Shown in pieces: positions 8,956 to 16,735 of a stretch of DNA of 64,000 nucleotides. The stretch covers positions 1 through 64,000 of the forward strand of contig JABWBB010000003.1 of NCBI GenBank assembly GCA_013360675.1. The letters run 5' to 3'. Within the stretch, counting starts at the first letter, position 1, and each line of letters opens with the position of its first letter. The notes under the pieces were generated by a model, which saw only the letters and a program-made list of their open reading frames with translations, was not told where the DNA came from and searched no databases. This DNA comes from Phycisphaerales bacterium. GTDB lineage: Bacteria; Planctomycetota; Phycisphaerae; Phycisphaerales; UBA1924. The position numbers and the translations under genes were made by a program.

Positions 8956-9441
8956 TCAGATCTGCGCCGCGACCTGCTCCCAGTTCATCGCCTCACCCGG
9001 CGGGCGGGCCTGGACGAACTTGATCTTGCCCTGGCCCTGCGGGTCTTTGGCGATGACGACCGTGCCGCGGCTGGCGACATTCAGGTCGGCCCAGTAGAAC
9101 CCGTAGGCCTTGCAAACTTCGCGGTGCAGGTCGGAGAGGATGACGTGGGTGTACCCCTCGCGCTGGGCCCAGGCCTTGTTGGCGTGGTGCGAATCGCACG
9201 AGATGCCCACGACCTGGGCCCCCTTGGCCTGCCACGCGGCGATCTCGCTGCTGATGCACTTCATCTCGACCGAGCAGGTGCCGGTGAACGCGAAGGGGAA
9301 GAAGCAGAGGACGACATCGCCCTTGCGGACCTGCTCGGAGAGACGCCATTCGCCCTTGTCCTGGGTGAGCAGGGCAAAGTCGTGGGCGGGGCTGCCCACG
9401 CCGGGTGGGGTGGGGCTGGGGGTCAGGCTCGGGTTTCGCAT
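8956..9441 (-). CDS. Peroxiredoxin (AhpC/TSA, BCP/AhpE type)
   Basis: This thiol peroxidase probably reduces hydroperoxides in the cytoplasm. The 161-aa product has the thioredoxin fold with the peroxidatic cysteine in FAFTGTCSVEMK, matching the PxxxTxxC/E region of the family. A second Cys follows six residues later and a third sits in VGISCDS; which of them resolves the disulphide is not clear. LSDLHREVCKAYGFY and the late RGTVVI strand fit the BCP/AhpE branch. The ATG at 9441 was chosen because the family begins shortly after it and TACGAT lies 5 nt before it. No signal peptide is seen. Confidence 0.88.
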   Translation of the reverse strand: MRNPSLTPSPTPPGVGSPAHDFALLTQDKGEWRLSEQVRKGDVVLCFFPFAFTGTCSVEMKCISSEIAAWQAKGAQVVGISCDSHHANKAWAQREGYTHVILSDLHREVCKAYGFYWADLNVASRGTVVIAKDPQGQGKIKFVQARPPGEAMNWEQVAAQI

Positions 9442-9446
9442 GGGCG

Positions 9447-9452
9447 ATCGTA
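9447..9452 (-). promoter_or_regulatory. -10 box of the peroxiredoxin gene, leaderless type
   Basis: TACGAT on the minus strand lies 5 nt before the peroxiredoxin ATG, and there is no Shine-Dalgarno site. Confidence 0.5.
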
Positions 9453-9493
9453 AGCCCGGGCGGGGGTGCAAGGCCGCGGGGCGGCGTTTGGGA

Positions 9494-9499
9494 TATGCT
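9494..9499 (+). promoter_or_regulatory. Candidate -10 box of the YggS-family gene
   Basis: TATGCT would start a transcript near 9506. The short leader contains two GGAGG-like sites (about 9513 and 9523) before the ATG at 9540. Confidence 0.4.
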
Positions 9500-9539
9500 G
9501 GAGGAACACCGGGAGGATGCCCGGAGGAACGGGGCACGG

Positions 9540-10445
9540 ATGACGAGCATGACGTCGCAACGGACACAAGGCGACTCGCTGGAGGCCCGGTACGCGGACG
9601 TCTGCCGCCGGGTGGAGCAGGCCGCCATCAAGAGCGGTCGCACGCCCAATGACGTCATCCTGATCGCGGTGACAAAGAACGCCGACCCCGAGCAGATCCG
9701 CACGCTGATCCGCATGGGCCACAAGGACTTTGGCGAGAACAAGGTGCAGCAACTGCTGCACCGGGCGGCGATGGTCGAGGAACTGCTGGCCCGTCAGCGC
9801 CTGCACGCGAACACACGGCGCGGAGGTTCGCCCGGCGGCGGGCCCATGTTGTTTGGCGACGAGCGGGTGGTCGATGTCAAGCCGATGAACGCGGCCACCG
9901 GCTCGGCGGGCGTGCGCTGGCACATGATCGGGCATCTGCAGCGGAACAAGGCGCGCAAGATCGTCGAGTATGTGCGTCTGGTGCACAGCGTCGATTCGTT
10001 GCGCCTCGCGGAAGAACTCCAGGCCATCGCGCTCAAGCGCGACTGCGTGATCGAGATCCTGCTGCAGGTCAACTGCTCGGGCGAGGCGACCAAGTTCGGG
10101 TGCCCGCTGCCGGCGGCGATCCCGCTCGCCGAGCAGATCGACACGATGGTCAACATCCGCCTGCGCGGGCTGATGACCATGGCCCCCGAGAGCGACAACC
10201 CCGAGGACGCCCGCCCGACCTTCGTGCGCTGCCGCGAGTTGTTCGAGGAGATGCGCAAACTGGGGCTGACGGATTCGCCCCGGTTCAACCTGCTCTCGAT
10301 GGGCATGTCGGGCGATTACGAGGTGGCGATCTCGGAGGGGGCCAATCTTGTCCGCGTGGGCAGCGCGATCTTCGGCGACGCGCCCGCGGCTGAGATCCCC
10401 GATGAACTCCCCGAGCCCGAGGACGAGACCGAGGGAGAGATCTAG
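9540..10445 (+). CDS. YggS/PLPBP family pyridoxal-phosphate homeostasis protein
   Basis: This family binds PLP without known catalysis and helps keep vitamin B6 and amino acid pools balanced. The 301-aa product has the PLP lysine in LIAVTKNADPEQIR, followed by DFGENKVQ, WHMIGHLQRNK, VHSVDS, LRGLMTMAP and the C-terminal phosphate-binding LSMGMSGDYEVAI and VRVGSAIFG. It exceeds the usual 230 residues or so because of a loop of about 40 residues after the first helix (about 85-120) and an acidic C-terminal tail. The ATG at 9540 has GGAGG about 11 nt upstream; another ATG at 9549 is possible. Its stop abuts the stop of the convergent SlyX-like gene. Confidence 0.92.
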   Translation: MTSMTSQRTQGDSLEARYADVCRRVEQAAIKSGRTPNDVILIAVTKNADPEQIRTLIRMGHKDFGENKVQQLLHRAAMVEELLARQRLHANTRRGGSPGGGPMLFGDERVVDVKPMNAATGSAGVRWHMIGHLQRNKARKIVEYVRLVHSVDSLRLAEELQAIALKRDCVIEILLQVNCSGEATKFGCPLPAAIPLAEQIDTMVNIRLRGLMTMAPESDNPEDARPTFVRCRELFEEMRKLGLTDSPRFNLLSMGMSGDYEVAISEGANLVRVGSAIFGDAPAAEIPDELPEPEDETEGEI

Positions 10446-10682
10446 TTACACGCCGGGTTCATGAGGCGTATGGGGAGCATCGGCGTTGGTGTCGTCGCTC
10501 GCATCGCCGGGCGTTTCGTATGGGTTCGCCAGCGAGGTGAGACGGCCTTCGATCCGGGCCACTCGCTCGACGAGCGCCCGCAGGCGACGATCGAGATCGA
10601 CGATCTGCGCGAGGCTCTCTTCGGTCGACCGCTCGACGAAGGTCAGGTTTTCCTCGAGGCGTTCCAGGCGTTCTTGATTCAT
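10446..10682 (-). CDS. SlyX-like small coiled-coil protein
   Basis: The 78-aa product has an N-terminal coiled coil of about 45 residues with a leucine/valine heptad pattern (ERLERLEENLTFVERSTEES and onward) and a Pro/Asp/His-rich tail ending in TPHEPGV. Length, composition and the P/H-rich end match the SlyX family, whose role is unknown. It is divergent from the PagL-like gene with 54 bp between starts. Upstream GGGG is only a weak ribosome-binding site. Confidence 0.65.
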   Translation of the reverse strand: MNQERLERLEENLTFVERSTEESLAQIVDLDRRLRALVERVARIEGRLTSLANPYETPGDASDDTNADAPHTPHEPGV

Positions 10683-10723
10683 GGGAGTGATCCCCGCCGC
10701 ATGCCAAAGGGGCGACGGCCGGA

Positions 10724-10729
10724 TAGGCT
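10724..10729 (+). promoter_or_regulatory. -10 box of the PagL-like gene, leaderless type
   Basis: TAGGCT lies 7 nt before the ATG at 10737. The same hexamer occurs at the holB and giant-protein promoters in this window. Confidence 0.5.
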
Positions 10730-10736
10730 ATGCCCC

Positions 10737-11354
10737 ATGATCAGCACCCTGCTTGTTTGCCTGGTGGCGAGCGTCGATGCACACCCCGCCCCCGCCCGCG
10801 TTGACCTGAACGTGCAGCCCCCCGCCGAGACCGCGCCCGCGCCGAGTGCAACACTCGAGAGCAGACCCGCCATGGTGCGATTTGGCACGGAAGGAACGCG
10901 CTGGTGGACGATTGGGGCCGGCGCAGGCAAGGATCTGCACGACGCCCTCGATGTGAATGTCCACGCCGCGTTCAGCACGTTCATCGCGCAGGACTGGGAG
11001 TGGGCGATCGAAGGAGCGCTGTGGAACATCGCGCTGGATGGGAATGATGCGCAGGCGATCAACGCCACGATGATCTTCCGTTGGCACTTCCACAATGCGG
11101 AGAAATGGTCGGCCTATGTGGACGGCGGGATCGGGCTGCTCTTCTCGACCGACGACGTGCCCAATGACGGCACATCGTTGAACTTCACGCCGCGCGTTGG
11201 CCTGGGTGTCACGCGTCAGATCACCGATGCGGGCACTCGGCTGCAGGCTGGGGTGCGCTGGCATCACATCTCGAACGCACGGATCACCGGGGACGACAAC
11301 AACCCCTCGCGCGACGGGCTGATGCTCTACGCCGGAGTGATGATCCCGTTCTGA
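10737..11354 (+). CDS. PagL-like lipid A acyloxyacyl hydrolase (outer membrane)
   Basis: The 205-aa product has a short N-terminal signal-like segment (MISTLLVCLVASVDA), a proline-rich linker and then an eight-strand-barrel pattern of alternating residues. Near the C-terminus, RWHHISNARI matches the HxSN active-site motif of lipid A 3-O-deacylase PagL, with His and Ser as catalytic candidates, and NNPSRDG follows as in the family. The protein ends in aromatic-terminated VMIPF, typical of outer-membrane barrels. It would remove an acyl chain from lipid A. The activity is inferred; the family also has members without proven function. It starts 7 nt after TAGGCT without a Shine-Dalgarno site. 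Confidence 0.72.
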   Translation: MISTLLVCLVASVDAHPAPARVDLNVQPPAETAPAPSATLESRPAMVRFGTEGTRWWTIGAGAGKDLHDALDVNVHAAFSTFIAQDWEWAIEGALWNIALDGNDAQAINATMIFRWHFHNAEKWSAYVDGGIGLLFSTDDVPNDGTSLNFTPRVGLGVTRQITDAGTRLQAGVRWHHISNARITGDDNNPSRDGLMLYAGVMIPF

Positions 11355-11355
11355 C

Positions 11356-12312
11356 CTAGGCGGACTTGCGCGTCAGCGTGGTGATGCCCAGCGTGACATC
11401 GGTGGCGATGACGCGGTTGCGCCCCGAGCGTTTGGCCGCGTAGAGATTGCGATCGGCCGCCTCGACCCATTCGGCTTCGCTCACCTTGGTCGACCCCGAC
11501 GCCCCCGCAATACCGATCGAGATGGTGACGCGGTGTGTGGGGTGGCGAGGCCAGATCGCCTCTTCGACGGCGTGACGCACACGCTCGGCGAGGCGCGCGG
11601 CCTCCTCGGAATCGGTGTCGGGCAGCACCAGTACGAACTCCTCCCCGCCGAAGCGGCAGGCCAGATCGGTCTGGCGGCACTCCTGGCGGAGAATCCTGGC
11701 CACACCCTGGAGCACTTCATCTCCGGCGGGGTGCCCGAAGGTGTCGTTGACGGCCTTGAAGTGATCGATATCGAAGAGCGCGACAGAGAGCGCGTGCCCG
11801 TGCCTGACGCAACGGGCATATTCCTCCAGCCAGCGCTGGTCGAAGAAGGCCCGGTTCCACAGCCCTGTCAGCCCGTCGATCTGGGCCCGCTGCGAGAGCA
11901 TCTGCATCAGTCGTTGCAGACGCAGCGCCGAGCGCACCCTCACGCGCAGTTCGGTGAACTCGAAGGGCTTGCCGACGTAATCGACCGCGCCGAGATCGAA
12001 CGCGGCGACCTTGTCCTCGGAACTGCAGTTGCCCGAGAGCACGATAACCGGGATGGCCTGCGTCTTCGCGTCTTCCTTCAGGCGACGGAGCACCTCGAAG
12101 CCGTGCATGCCGGGCATGTCGAGATCGAGCAGAATCAATGCGGGGGGGTTGTCCTTTGCCGCGGCCAGGCCCGCGGGCCCGTCGAGCGAGGCGTCGAGGA
12201 TCAACTCTTCATTCTTCAGTCGCACGCGCAGCAGGCGATGCACATCCTCCGAGTCGTCGATGACGAGCACGCGGGGGTGAACCTCGGCGAGTTGTGGGGT
12301 GTGCTGGGTCAT
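11356..12312 (-). CDS. Response regulator with GGDEF diguanylate cyclase domain (PleD-like)
   Basis: The 318-aa product has an N-terminal receiver domain (about 12-130) with the acidic pair IDDSED, phospho-acceptor Asp in LLDLDMPG and the lysine in GKPFEF. A GGDEF domain (about 150-300) follows, with RFGGEEF as the active-site loop and DIDHFKAVND. It should make cyclic di-GMP when phosphorylated. It lies 41 bp behind the Hpt gene and the pair probably forms one phosphorelay unit. The ATG at 12312 was chosen; a TTG at 12351 would reduce the gap to 2 bp but has no ribosome-binding site. Confidence 0.92.
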   Translation of the reverse strand: MTQHTPQLAEVHPRVLVIDDSEDVHRLLRVRLKNEELILDASLDGPAGLAAAKDNPPALILLDLDMPGMHGFEVLRRLKEDAKTQAIPVIVLSGNCSSEDKVAAFDLGAVDYVGKPFEFTELRVRVRSALRLQRLMQMLSQRAQIDGLTGLWNRAFFDQRWLEEYARCVRHGHALSVALFDIDHFKAVNDTFGHPAGDEVLQGVARILRQECRQTDLACRFGGEEFVLVLPDTDSEEAARLAERVRHAVEEAIWPRHPTHRVTISIGIAGASGSTKVSEAEWVEAADRNLYAAKRSGRNRVIATDVTLGITTLTRKSA

Positions 12313-12353
12313 ACCTTGGCGTGGCCCGTTCGCTTCGCTGAGGTGAATCAAGG

Positions 12354-12698
12354 TCAGTGCGTACGCCCGAGTAGCGCCCGCTCGCAGAGGGTTTTGAGGT
12401 CAGCGATCGACCCGGCCATGCTGCTCAACTGGCTTTGTGATGCGTCGCCGCTGGCCTTGAGCAAGGCTTCGAGCGAGCCGGCGGCCTTACCGATGGGATC
12501 GAACCCATACCCCCCCGCCGCCCCCTTGAGCTGATGCGCGAGGCGGCGCAGCGTCTCGATGTCGCCGGTATCCACCGCCGTGGTCAGCACTGTCAGTCGC
12601 TGGGGGAGTTCTTCCAGGAACATGTCCACCAGTTCGGCCATGTCCGGATCGCCGGCGAGCGAGCTGCGCAGCGGAGTGTGTGGGGTGGGCGTTGTCAT
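12354..12698 (-). CDS. Histidine phosphotransfer (Hpt) protein
   Basis: This 114-aa single-domain phosphotransfer protein has the phospho-accepting His55 in RRLAHQLKGAAGGYGF, the classic Hpt motif. It is helical throughout. GGAGGT sits 5 nt before the ATG at 12698, one of the best ribosome-binding sites in the window. It probably passes phosphate between a hybrid kinase encoded elsewhere and the downstream receiver-GGDEF protein. No kinase gene is present here. Confidence 0.93.
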   Translation of the reverse strand: MTTPTPHTPLRSSLAGDPDMAELVDMFLEELPQRLTVLTTAVDTGDIETLRRLAHQLKGAAGGYGFDPIGKAAGSLEALLKASGDASQSQLSSMAGSIADLKTLCERALLGRTH

Positions 12699-12820
12699 CG
12701 TTGACCTCCGAGCAGACCCATCGACCCTGTCGCCCCGGCGATTGAGATTCAGATTGATGAACCGTGTTCGGCTGGGATTGGTGGGCCGCATGTAACGCAA
12801 GGTCGCGGGTTTTCGGACCG

Positions 12821-14020
12821 CTACCCCACCCTGATCAGGGCACGGCCCGCGACATGCTCGCCGATGGCCAGGCTCGCCGTGGCGGCGGGCGATGGGGCGT
12901 TGAGCACGTGCACGGCCTGATCGGTCTCTTCGATCAGGAAGTCGTCGACCATCGAGCCGTCGGGCAGGAGCGACTGGGCCCGCACGCCAGCGGGGGCGGG
13001 AACCAGATGCGACTCTTTGATGGCTGGGATCAGCCGCTGCAGGGCGCGCACAAAGGCGGCCTTGCTGATCGACCGCCACATCTCGCCCATCCCGGTGCGC
13101 CAATGTTTCCGGGCCATGCGCCAGAAGCCCGCGTAGGTCAGCGTTTCGAGCAGGTCGCCGGGATCGAGGGTGCCCAGGGTGTATCCCTCGCGCGCAAATG
13201 CAAGCACGGCGTTGGGACCGCACTCCACTCCGCCCCGCACCATGCGCGTGAAGTGCACGCCAAGGAAGGGGAAACTCGGATCGGGCACGGGATAGATCAG
13301 GTTCCGGCACAGCGCTTCAGCGCCAGGGACCAGTTCGAAGTACTCGCCACGGAATGGAACGATCTTGGCCGCGGGACGGGCTCCCTCTCGGGAGGCGATG
13401 CGATCGCAATGCAGTCCCGCGCAGTTGATGACAAGACGTGTTTCGACATCGCCCGTAGTCGTGCGCACCACCGTGGTTGATGGACACCGGTCAAACCCGA
13501 CGACCATGGCGCCCAGGCGCACTTCGCCCCCGCCCTGGCGGATCTGATGGGCGAGCCGTTCGCACATGCGCACGTAATCGACGATTCCAGACTCAGGGAC
13601 ATGGATCGCCCGCACGCCCGCGACGCTCGGCTCGAGTTCGTGCAATCTCTGGGCGTCGATGACCTCGCAGCGCACGCCGTTGGAGAGACCACGCTCGTGG
13701 ATGCGGGCGAGCGCGGGAATCTCACGGTCATCCACGGCGACGATGACCTTGCCGCAGGTCTCGAAGGGGACATCGTGCTCGCGGCAGAATGCTTCGAGCA
13801 GGACTTTGCCGCGCCGGCAGGTGGCGGCCTTCATCGAGCCGGGCTTGTAATAGATGCCCGAGTGGATGACGCCCGAGTTGCGTCCCGTCTGATGACTGGC
13901 GAGCGTCGATTCCTTTTCAAGTATGACCAGTCTCAGGGCGGGGCGAGCGCGTGCAATCTGGAATGCCGTGGCCAGCCCGACGATCCCGGCACCGATGATG
14001 ACGATGTCCGCTCGCTGCAT
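12821..14020 (-). CDS. lhgO: L-2-hydroxyglutarate oxidase (FAD-dependent)
   Basis: This FAD enzyme oxidises L-2-hydroxyglutarate to 2-oxoglutarate and passes electrons to the quinone pool. The 399-aa product starts with the dinucleotide fold IIGAGIVGLATAFQIA, followed by LEKE and HQTGRNSGVIHSGIYY, the LhgO signature. VINCAGLHCDRIA, PFRGEYFEL, YPVPDPSFPFLGVHFT and the C-terminal NAPSPAATASLAIG complete the family pattern. It begins 3 bp after the gmhA stop, so the two are cotranscribed although their pathways are not obviously linked. Confidence 0.92.
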   Translation of the reverse strand: MQRADIVIIGAGIVGLATAFQIARARPALRLVILEKESTLASHQTGRNSGVIHSGIYYKPGSMKAATCRRGKVLLEAFCREHDVPFETCGKVIVAVDDREIPALARIHERGLSNGVRCEVIDAQRLHELEPSVAGVRAIHVPESGIVDYVRMCERLAHQIRQGGGEVRLGAMVVGFDRCPSTTVVRTTTGDVETRLVINCAGLHCDRIASREGARPAAKIVPFRGEYFELVPGAEALCRNLIYPVPDPSFPFLGVHFTRMVRGGVECGPNAVLAFAREGYTLGTLDPGDLLETLTYAGFWRMARKHWRTGMGEMWRSISKAAFVRALQRLIPAIKESHLVPAPAGVRAQSLLPDGSMVDDFLIEETDQAVHVLNAPSPAATASLAIGEHVAGRALIRVG

Positions 14021-14023
14021 GCG

Positions 14024-14701
14024 TTACGAACGCACGGGGGCCGTGCCCTTGACCTCGGCCAGACCGCCTTCGGCGTTGATCCCGCCCGGGAAGAGGCAGC
14101 GTTCGACCGCGTTGATGAGCGTGTGGAGCAGGAGCATGTGAATCTCCTGGATACGGTCGGCGTAGATCTGGGCCGGGGCATTGGTTGCGGGATCGTCAAA
14201 GCCCGGAACGATCCACTCGTAGTCGGCCATGCCCTTCAGGCGGCCTCCACCCTTGCCCAGGAGGGCGACTGTGGTCATGTCGCGCCGGGCGGCGGACTCG
14301 ATGGCCCGTGCGATGTTCTCGCTGTTGCCGCTGGTGGAAAGGACAACGAGGCAATCGCCCGGTCGCCCCAGGCCATCGACCCAACGGGAAAAGACGGATT
14401 CATAGCCAAAGTCATTGGCGGTGCAGGTAATGTGACCCGCATCGCCGCATGCGATGGCGCCCAGGGCGGGGCGGTTGTGGCGGTAGCGACCGGTGAACTC
14501 TTCGGCGAAGTGGAGGGCGTCGCAGGCCGAGCCCCCATTGCCGCAGGCCATGACCTTGCCCCCGGTACGGAACATGTCGGCGAGGTGTCGCGCGAGTTTC
14601 TCGATGCGGGCGAGATTCTCGGGGTCGGCGCAGAAGGCGCTGAGGATCATCGAGGCGTGCCGGAAGTCATCGGCGATCGCGGCTTTGATGGAGTTCGACA
14701 T
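14024..14701 (-). CDS. gmhA: Sedoheptulose-7-phosphate isomerase (SIS domain)
   Basis: The 225-aa product is an SIS-domain protein of the GmhA/DiaA group. GmhA makes D-glycero-D-manno-heptose 7-phosphate for lipopolysaccharide core. Key features are the phosphosugar-binding GNGGSACDALHFAEEFTGR, LSTSGNSENI and the C-terminal EIHMLLLHTLINAVER helix. The position next to a polysaccharide export and glycosyltransferase cluster favours GmhA over the replication protein DiaA. TACACT lies 8 nt before the ATG and there is no Shine-Dalgarno site. Confidence 0.82.
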   Translation of the reverse strand: MSNSIKAAIADDFRHASMILSAFCADPENLARIEKLARHLADMFRTGGKVMACGNGGSACDALHFAEEFTGRYRHNRPALGAIACGDAGHITCTANDFGYESVFSRWVDGLGRPGDCLVVLSTSGNSENIARAIESAARRDMTTVALLGKGGGRLKGMADYEWIVPGFDDPATNAPAQIYADRIQEIHMLLLHTLINAVERCLFPGGINAEGGLAEVKGTAPVRS

Positions 14702-14709
14702 GGGCTTCT

Positions 14710-14715
14710 AGTGTA
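14710..14715 (-). promoter_or_regulatory. -10 box of gmhA-lhgO, leaderless type
   Basis: TACACT on the minus strand is 8 nt before the gmhA ATG. It shares a 172-bp divergent region with the ABC permease gene, for which TAGCCT at 14779-14784 is a weaker -10 candidate. Confidence 0.48.
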
Positions 14716-14873
14716 GGAACAAGGCGCATCGCGGGATGCGTGAGTTTGGCTGGGCTTGCCGCTTCGGTGAGCAATGGCTAGCCTACTCGGATGCCTGCTT
14801 CCATCACGCAGGGATCACAGGGCGATGTTTGGGGTTTGGTTTCTCGCCTGGTTATCGGAGAGGAGAACAGAGG

Positions 14874-15812
14874 ATGTCGGCGGGAACGGCCGCGTCAGGA
14901 ACAGACCCCGGCCCATGGCGACCGCCGATCCTCTCGCGCGAGTTTCATGGGTCGCTCGATGAGCCGCTGCTGAAGCGACTGTCGCCGGTGCGCCTGTGGC
15001 GGATGCTGCGCGATGACGCCCGGGAGTTGTCTTTCGGGCGGTATGTGATCGAACAGTTCGTGACCTCGGTGCTGCGGGTGCGCTATCAGAACAGCATGCT
15101 CGGGCTGCTGTGGACGCTGCTGCACCCGCTGCTGATGCTGACGGTGCTGAGCGTGGTGTTCAGCCGCCTGCTCAAGTACCCCATGGACCGTTTCAGCGTC
15201 TTCCTGTTCGCGGGGTTGCTGCCGTGGCAGTTTTTTCAGGCGTCGGTGGGCAACGCATCGGTGTCGCTGATCCGTCAGCAGGGGTTGATCCGCAAGATCA
15301 ACGTGAACCTGATGCTCTTCCCGGTGTCGGAGATCGCCACCGCCGCTACGCACATGCTCTTCGCGTTCGTGGCGATGTTCGTGATCATGCTGGGCTTTGG
15401 CGTGTTCGGGACGGAGCACGTGGGAGCGCAGTTGTCGGTGCACCTGGTGCTGGTCCCGCTGGGGCTGGTGCTGCTGTGGGTCTTTACGCTGGGGGCGTCG
15501 CTGGCGTTGATGACCTTGACCACGTTCTTCCGCGACATGGAGCACATCATCTCGGTGGCGCTGCAGGCGATGTACTTTGCGACGCCGATCTTCTACCCCG
15601 TCGAGGCCGTGGCCGGGTCGCGCTCGCTGACGCTGCTGATGTACGCCAACCCGCTGCGCTGGATCTTCGAGTTCTTCCACTGCGGGATCTATTACCACCG
15701 CTGGCCCGCAACCGAGGCGTGGGTCGTCGCTCCGTGCGCGGCGGTGGGCATGCTGCTTCTGGGGTATTCCATCTACAAGAGACACGAGCATGAGTTCATC
15801 TTCCGCCTCTGA
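14874..15812 (+). CDS. ABC-2 type polysaccharide export permease (Wzm/TagG/KpsM-like)
   Basis: The 312-aa product is the membrane subunit of an ABC exporter for a lipid-linked polysaccharide. A polar N-terminus of about 60 residues precedes FVTSVLRVRYQNSMLGLLWTLL, the amphipathic entry motif of this family. Six hydrophobic segments follow at roughly 85-105, 115-135, 165-190, 205-230, 235-260 and 280-300. YFATPIFYPVEAV and the PLRWIFEFFHCGIYY stretch are typical of TagG/Wzm permeases. GGAGAGGAG precedes the ATG at 14874. Its end overlaps the ATPase gene by 23 bp. Confidence 0.92.
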   Translation: MSAGTAASGTDPGPWRPPILSREFHGSLDEPLLKRLSPVRLWRMLRDDARELSFGRYVIEQFVTSVLRVRYQNSMLGLLWTLLHPLLMLTVLSVVFSRLLKYPMDRFSVFLFAGLLPWQFFQASVGNASVSLIRQQGLIRKINVNLMLFPVSEIATAATHMLFAFVAMFVIMLGFGVFGTEHVGAQLSVHLVLVPLGLVLLWVFTLGASLALMTLTTFFRDMEHIISVALQAMYFATPIFYPVEAVAGSRSLTLLMYANPLRWIFEFFHCGIYYHRWPATEAWVVAPCAAVGMLLLGYSIYKRHEHEFIFRL

Positions 15813-16617
15813 TCTGGCGGGCTACATCCGGGGTCAAGGCGCCGATCGGGATGCCCGCATCGAGTTCGCCGACGTGGGCCTGCGCTTCCGCAGCTTCGGC
15901 GACTCGCTGCCCAGCCTCAAGCAGACGGTCTTTCGCAAGCTCAGCGGCCAGACCTTCAAGGAAGATAGCTACCGCTGGCTCTACCGCGGGCTGGGGCTGA
16001 CCATCGAGCACGGGTGCCGTCTGGGCGTCGTGGGGCCCAACGGGGCGGGCAAGAGCACGCTGCTCAAGATGATCTGCGGGATCTATCGCCCCACCACGGG
16101 GACGATCAAGGTTCGCGGACAGATCGCGCCGCTGATTGAGCTTGGCGCGGGGATGGTCGCCGAACTCTCGGGCGAGGAGAACATCTACCTCAACGGCGCG
16201 CTCATGGGCTACAGCCGACGCGAGATGCGAGCCAAGATCGAGCGCATCTTCGACTTTGCCGGCCTGCAGGGCTTTCGCAAGGTGCCCATCAAGTATTACA
16301 GTTCGGGGATGATGCTCCGCCTGGCCTTCTCGACCGCGAGCGACCTGAACCCAGAGATCCTGCTGATCGACGAGATTTTCGCCGCGGGCGACGCCGAGTT
16401 TGTCCGCCGGGCCAGGGCCCGCATGGAAAGCCTGATCGACGCCTCGCACATCGTGGTGATCGTGAGCCACCAGCTCGAGCTGATCAAGCAGATGTGCAAC
16501 CGCGTCATCCATGTTGAGAACGGACGCGTGGTCGACGATGGCGACCCCGCCGAGGTCATCGCCCGCTATCTCGCGGGGGTCCAGGCGCAGACCGAGCCGG
16601 TCCGACTGGGAAGCTAG
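15790..16617 (+). CDS. ABC polysaccharide export ATPase (Wzt/TagH/KpsT-like)
   Basis: The 275-aa product is the ATPase partner of the preceding permease. It has Walker A GPNGAGKST, the Q-loop region, the signature region YYSSGMMLRLAFS (typical YSSGM variant of polysaccharide exporters), Walker B ILLIDEIFAAGD and switch HQLEL with the usual histidine. It ends soon after the nucleotide-binding domain, so it lacks the C-terminal carbohydrate-binding domain of long Wzt proteins. That suggests export of an undecorated or lipid-finished chain. Its start lies inside the permease gene, implying translational coupling. Confidence 0.94.
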   Translation: MSSSSASDLAGYIRGQGADRDARIEFADVGLRFRSFGDSLPSLKQTVFRKLSGQTFKEDSYRWLYRGLGLTIEHGCRLGVVGPNGAGKSTLLKMICGIYRPTTGTIKVRGQIAPLIELGAGMVAELSGEENIYLNGALMGYSRREMRAKIERIFDFAGLQGFRKVPIKYYSSGMMLRLAFSTASDLNPEILLIDEIFAAGDAEFVRRARARMESLIDASHIVVIVSHQLELIKQMCNRVIHVENGRVVDDGDPAEVIARYLAGVQAQTEPVRLGS

Positions 16618-16651
16618 CGACCCGTACACGTACCGGACCTAACTTCCGGAT

Positions 16652-16680
16652 TCGCAATGGAGACGGGTAGGGGCGATAAT
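16652..16680 (+). promoter_or_regulatory. Promoter of the glycosyltransferase operon
   Basis: TCGCAA (16652-16657), 17 nt, and GATAAT (16675-16680) form a reasonable sigma70-type promoter. The predicted leader of about 50 nt holds the GAGGGGTGAG ribosome-binding site before the ATG at 16736. Confidence 0.5.
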
Positions 16681-16735
16681 GCACCTAGAGCCCGGCGCCA
16701 ACCTCGCCTGGGCCATGAGGGGTGAGCGCACACGT

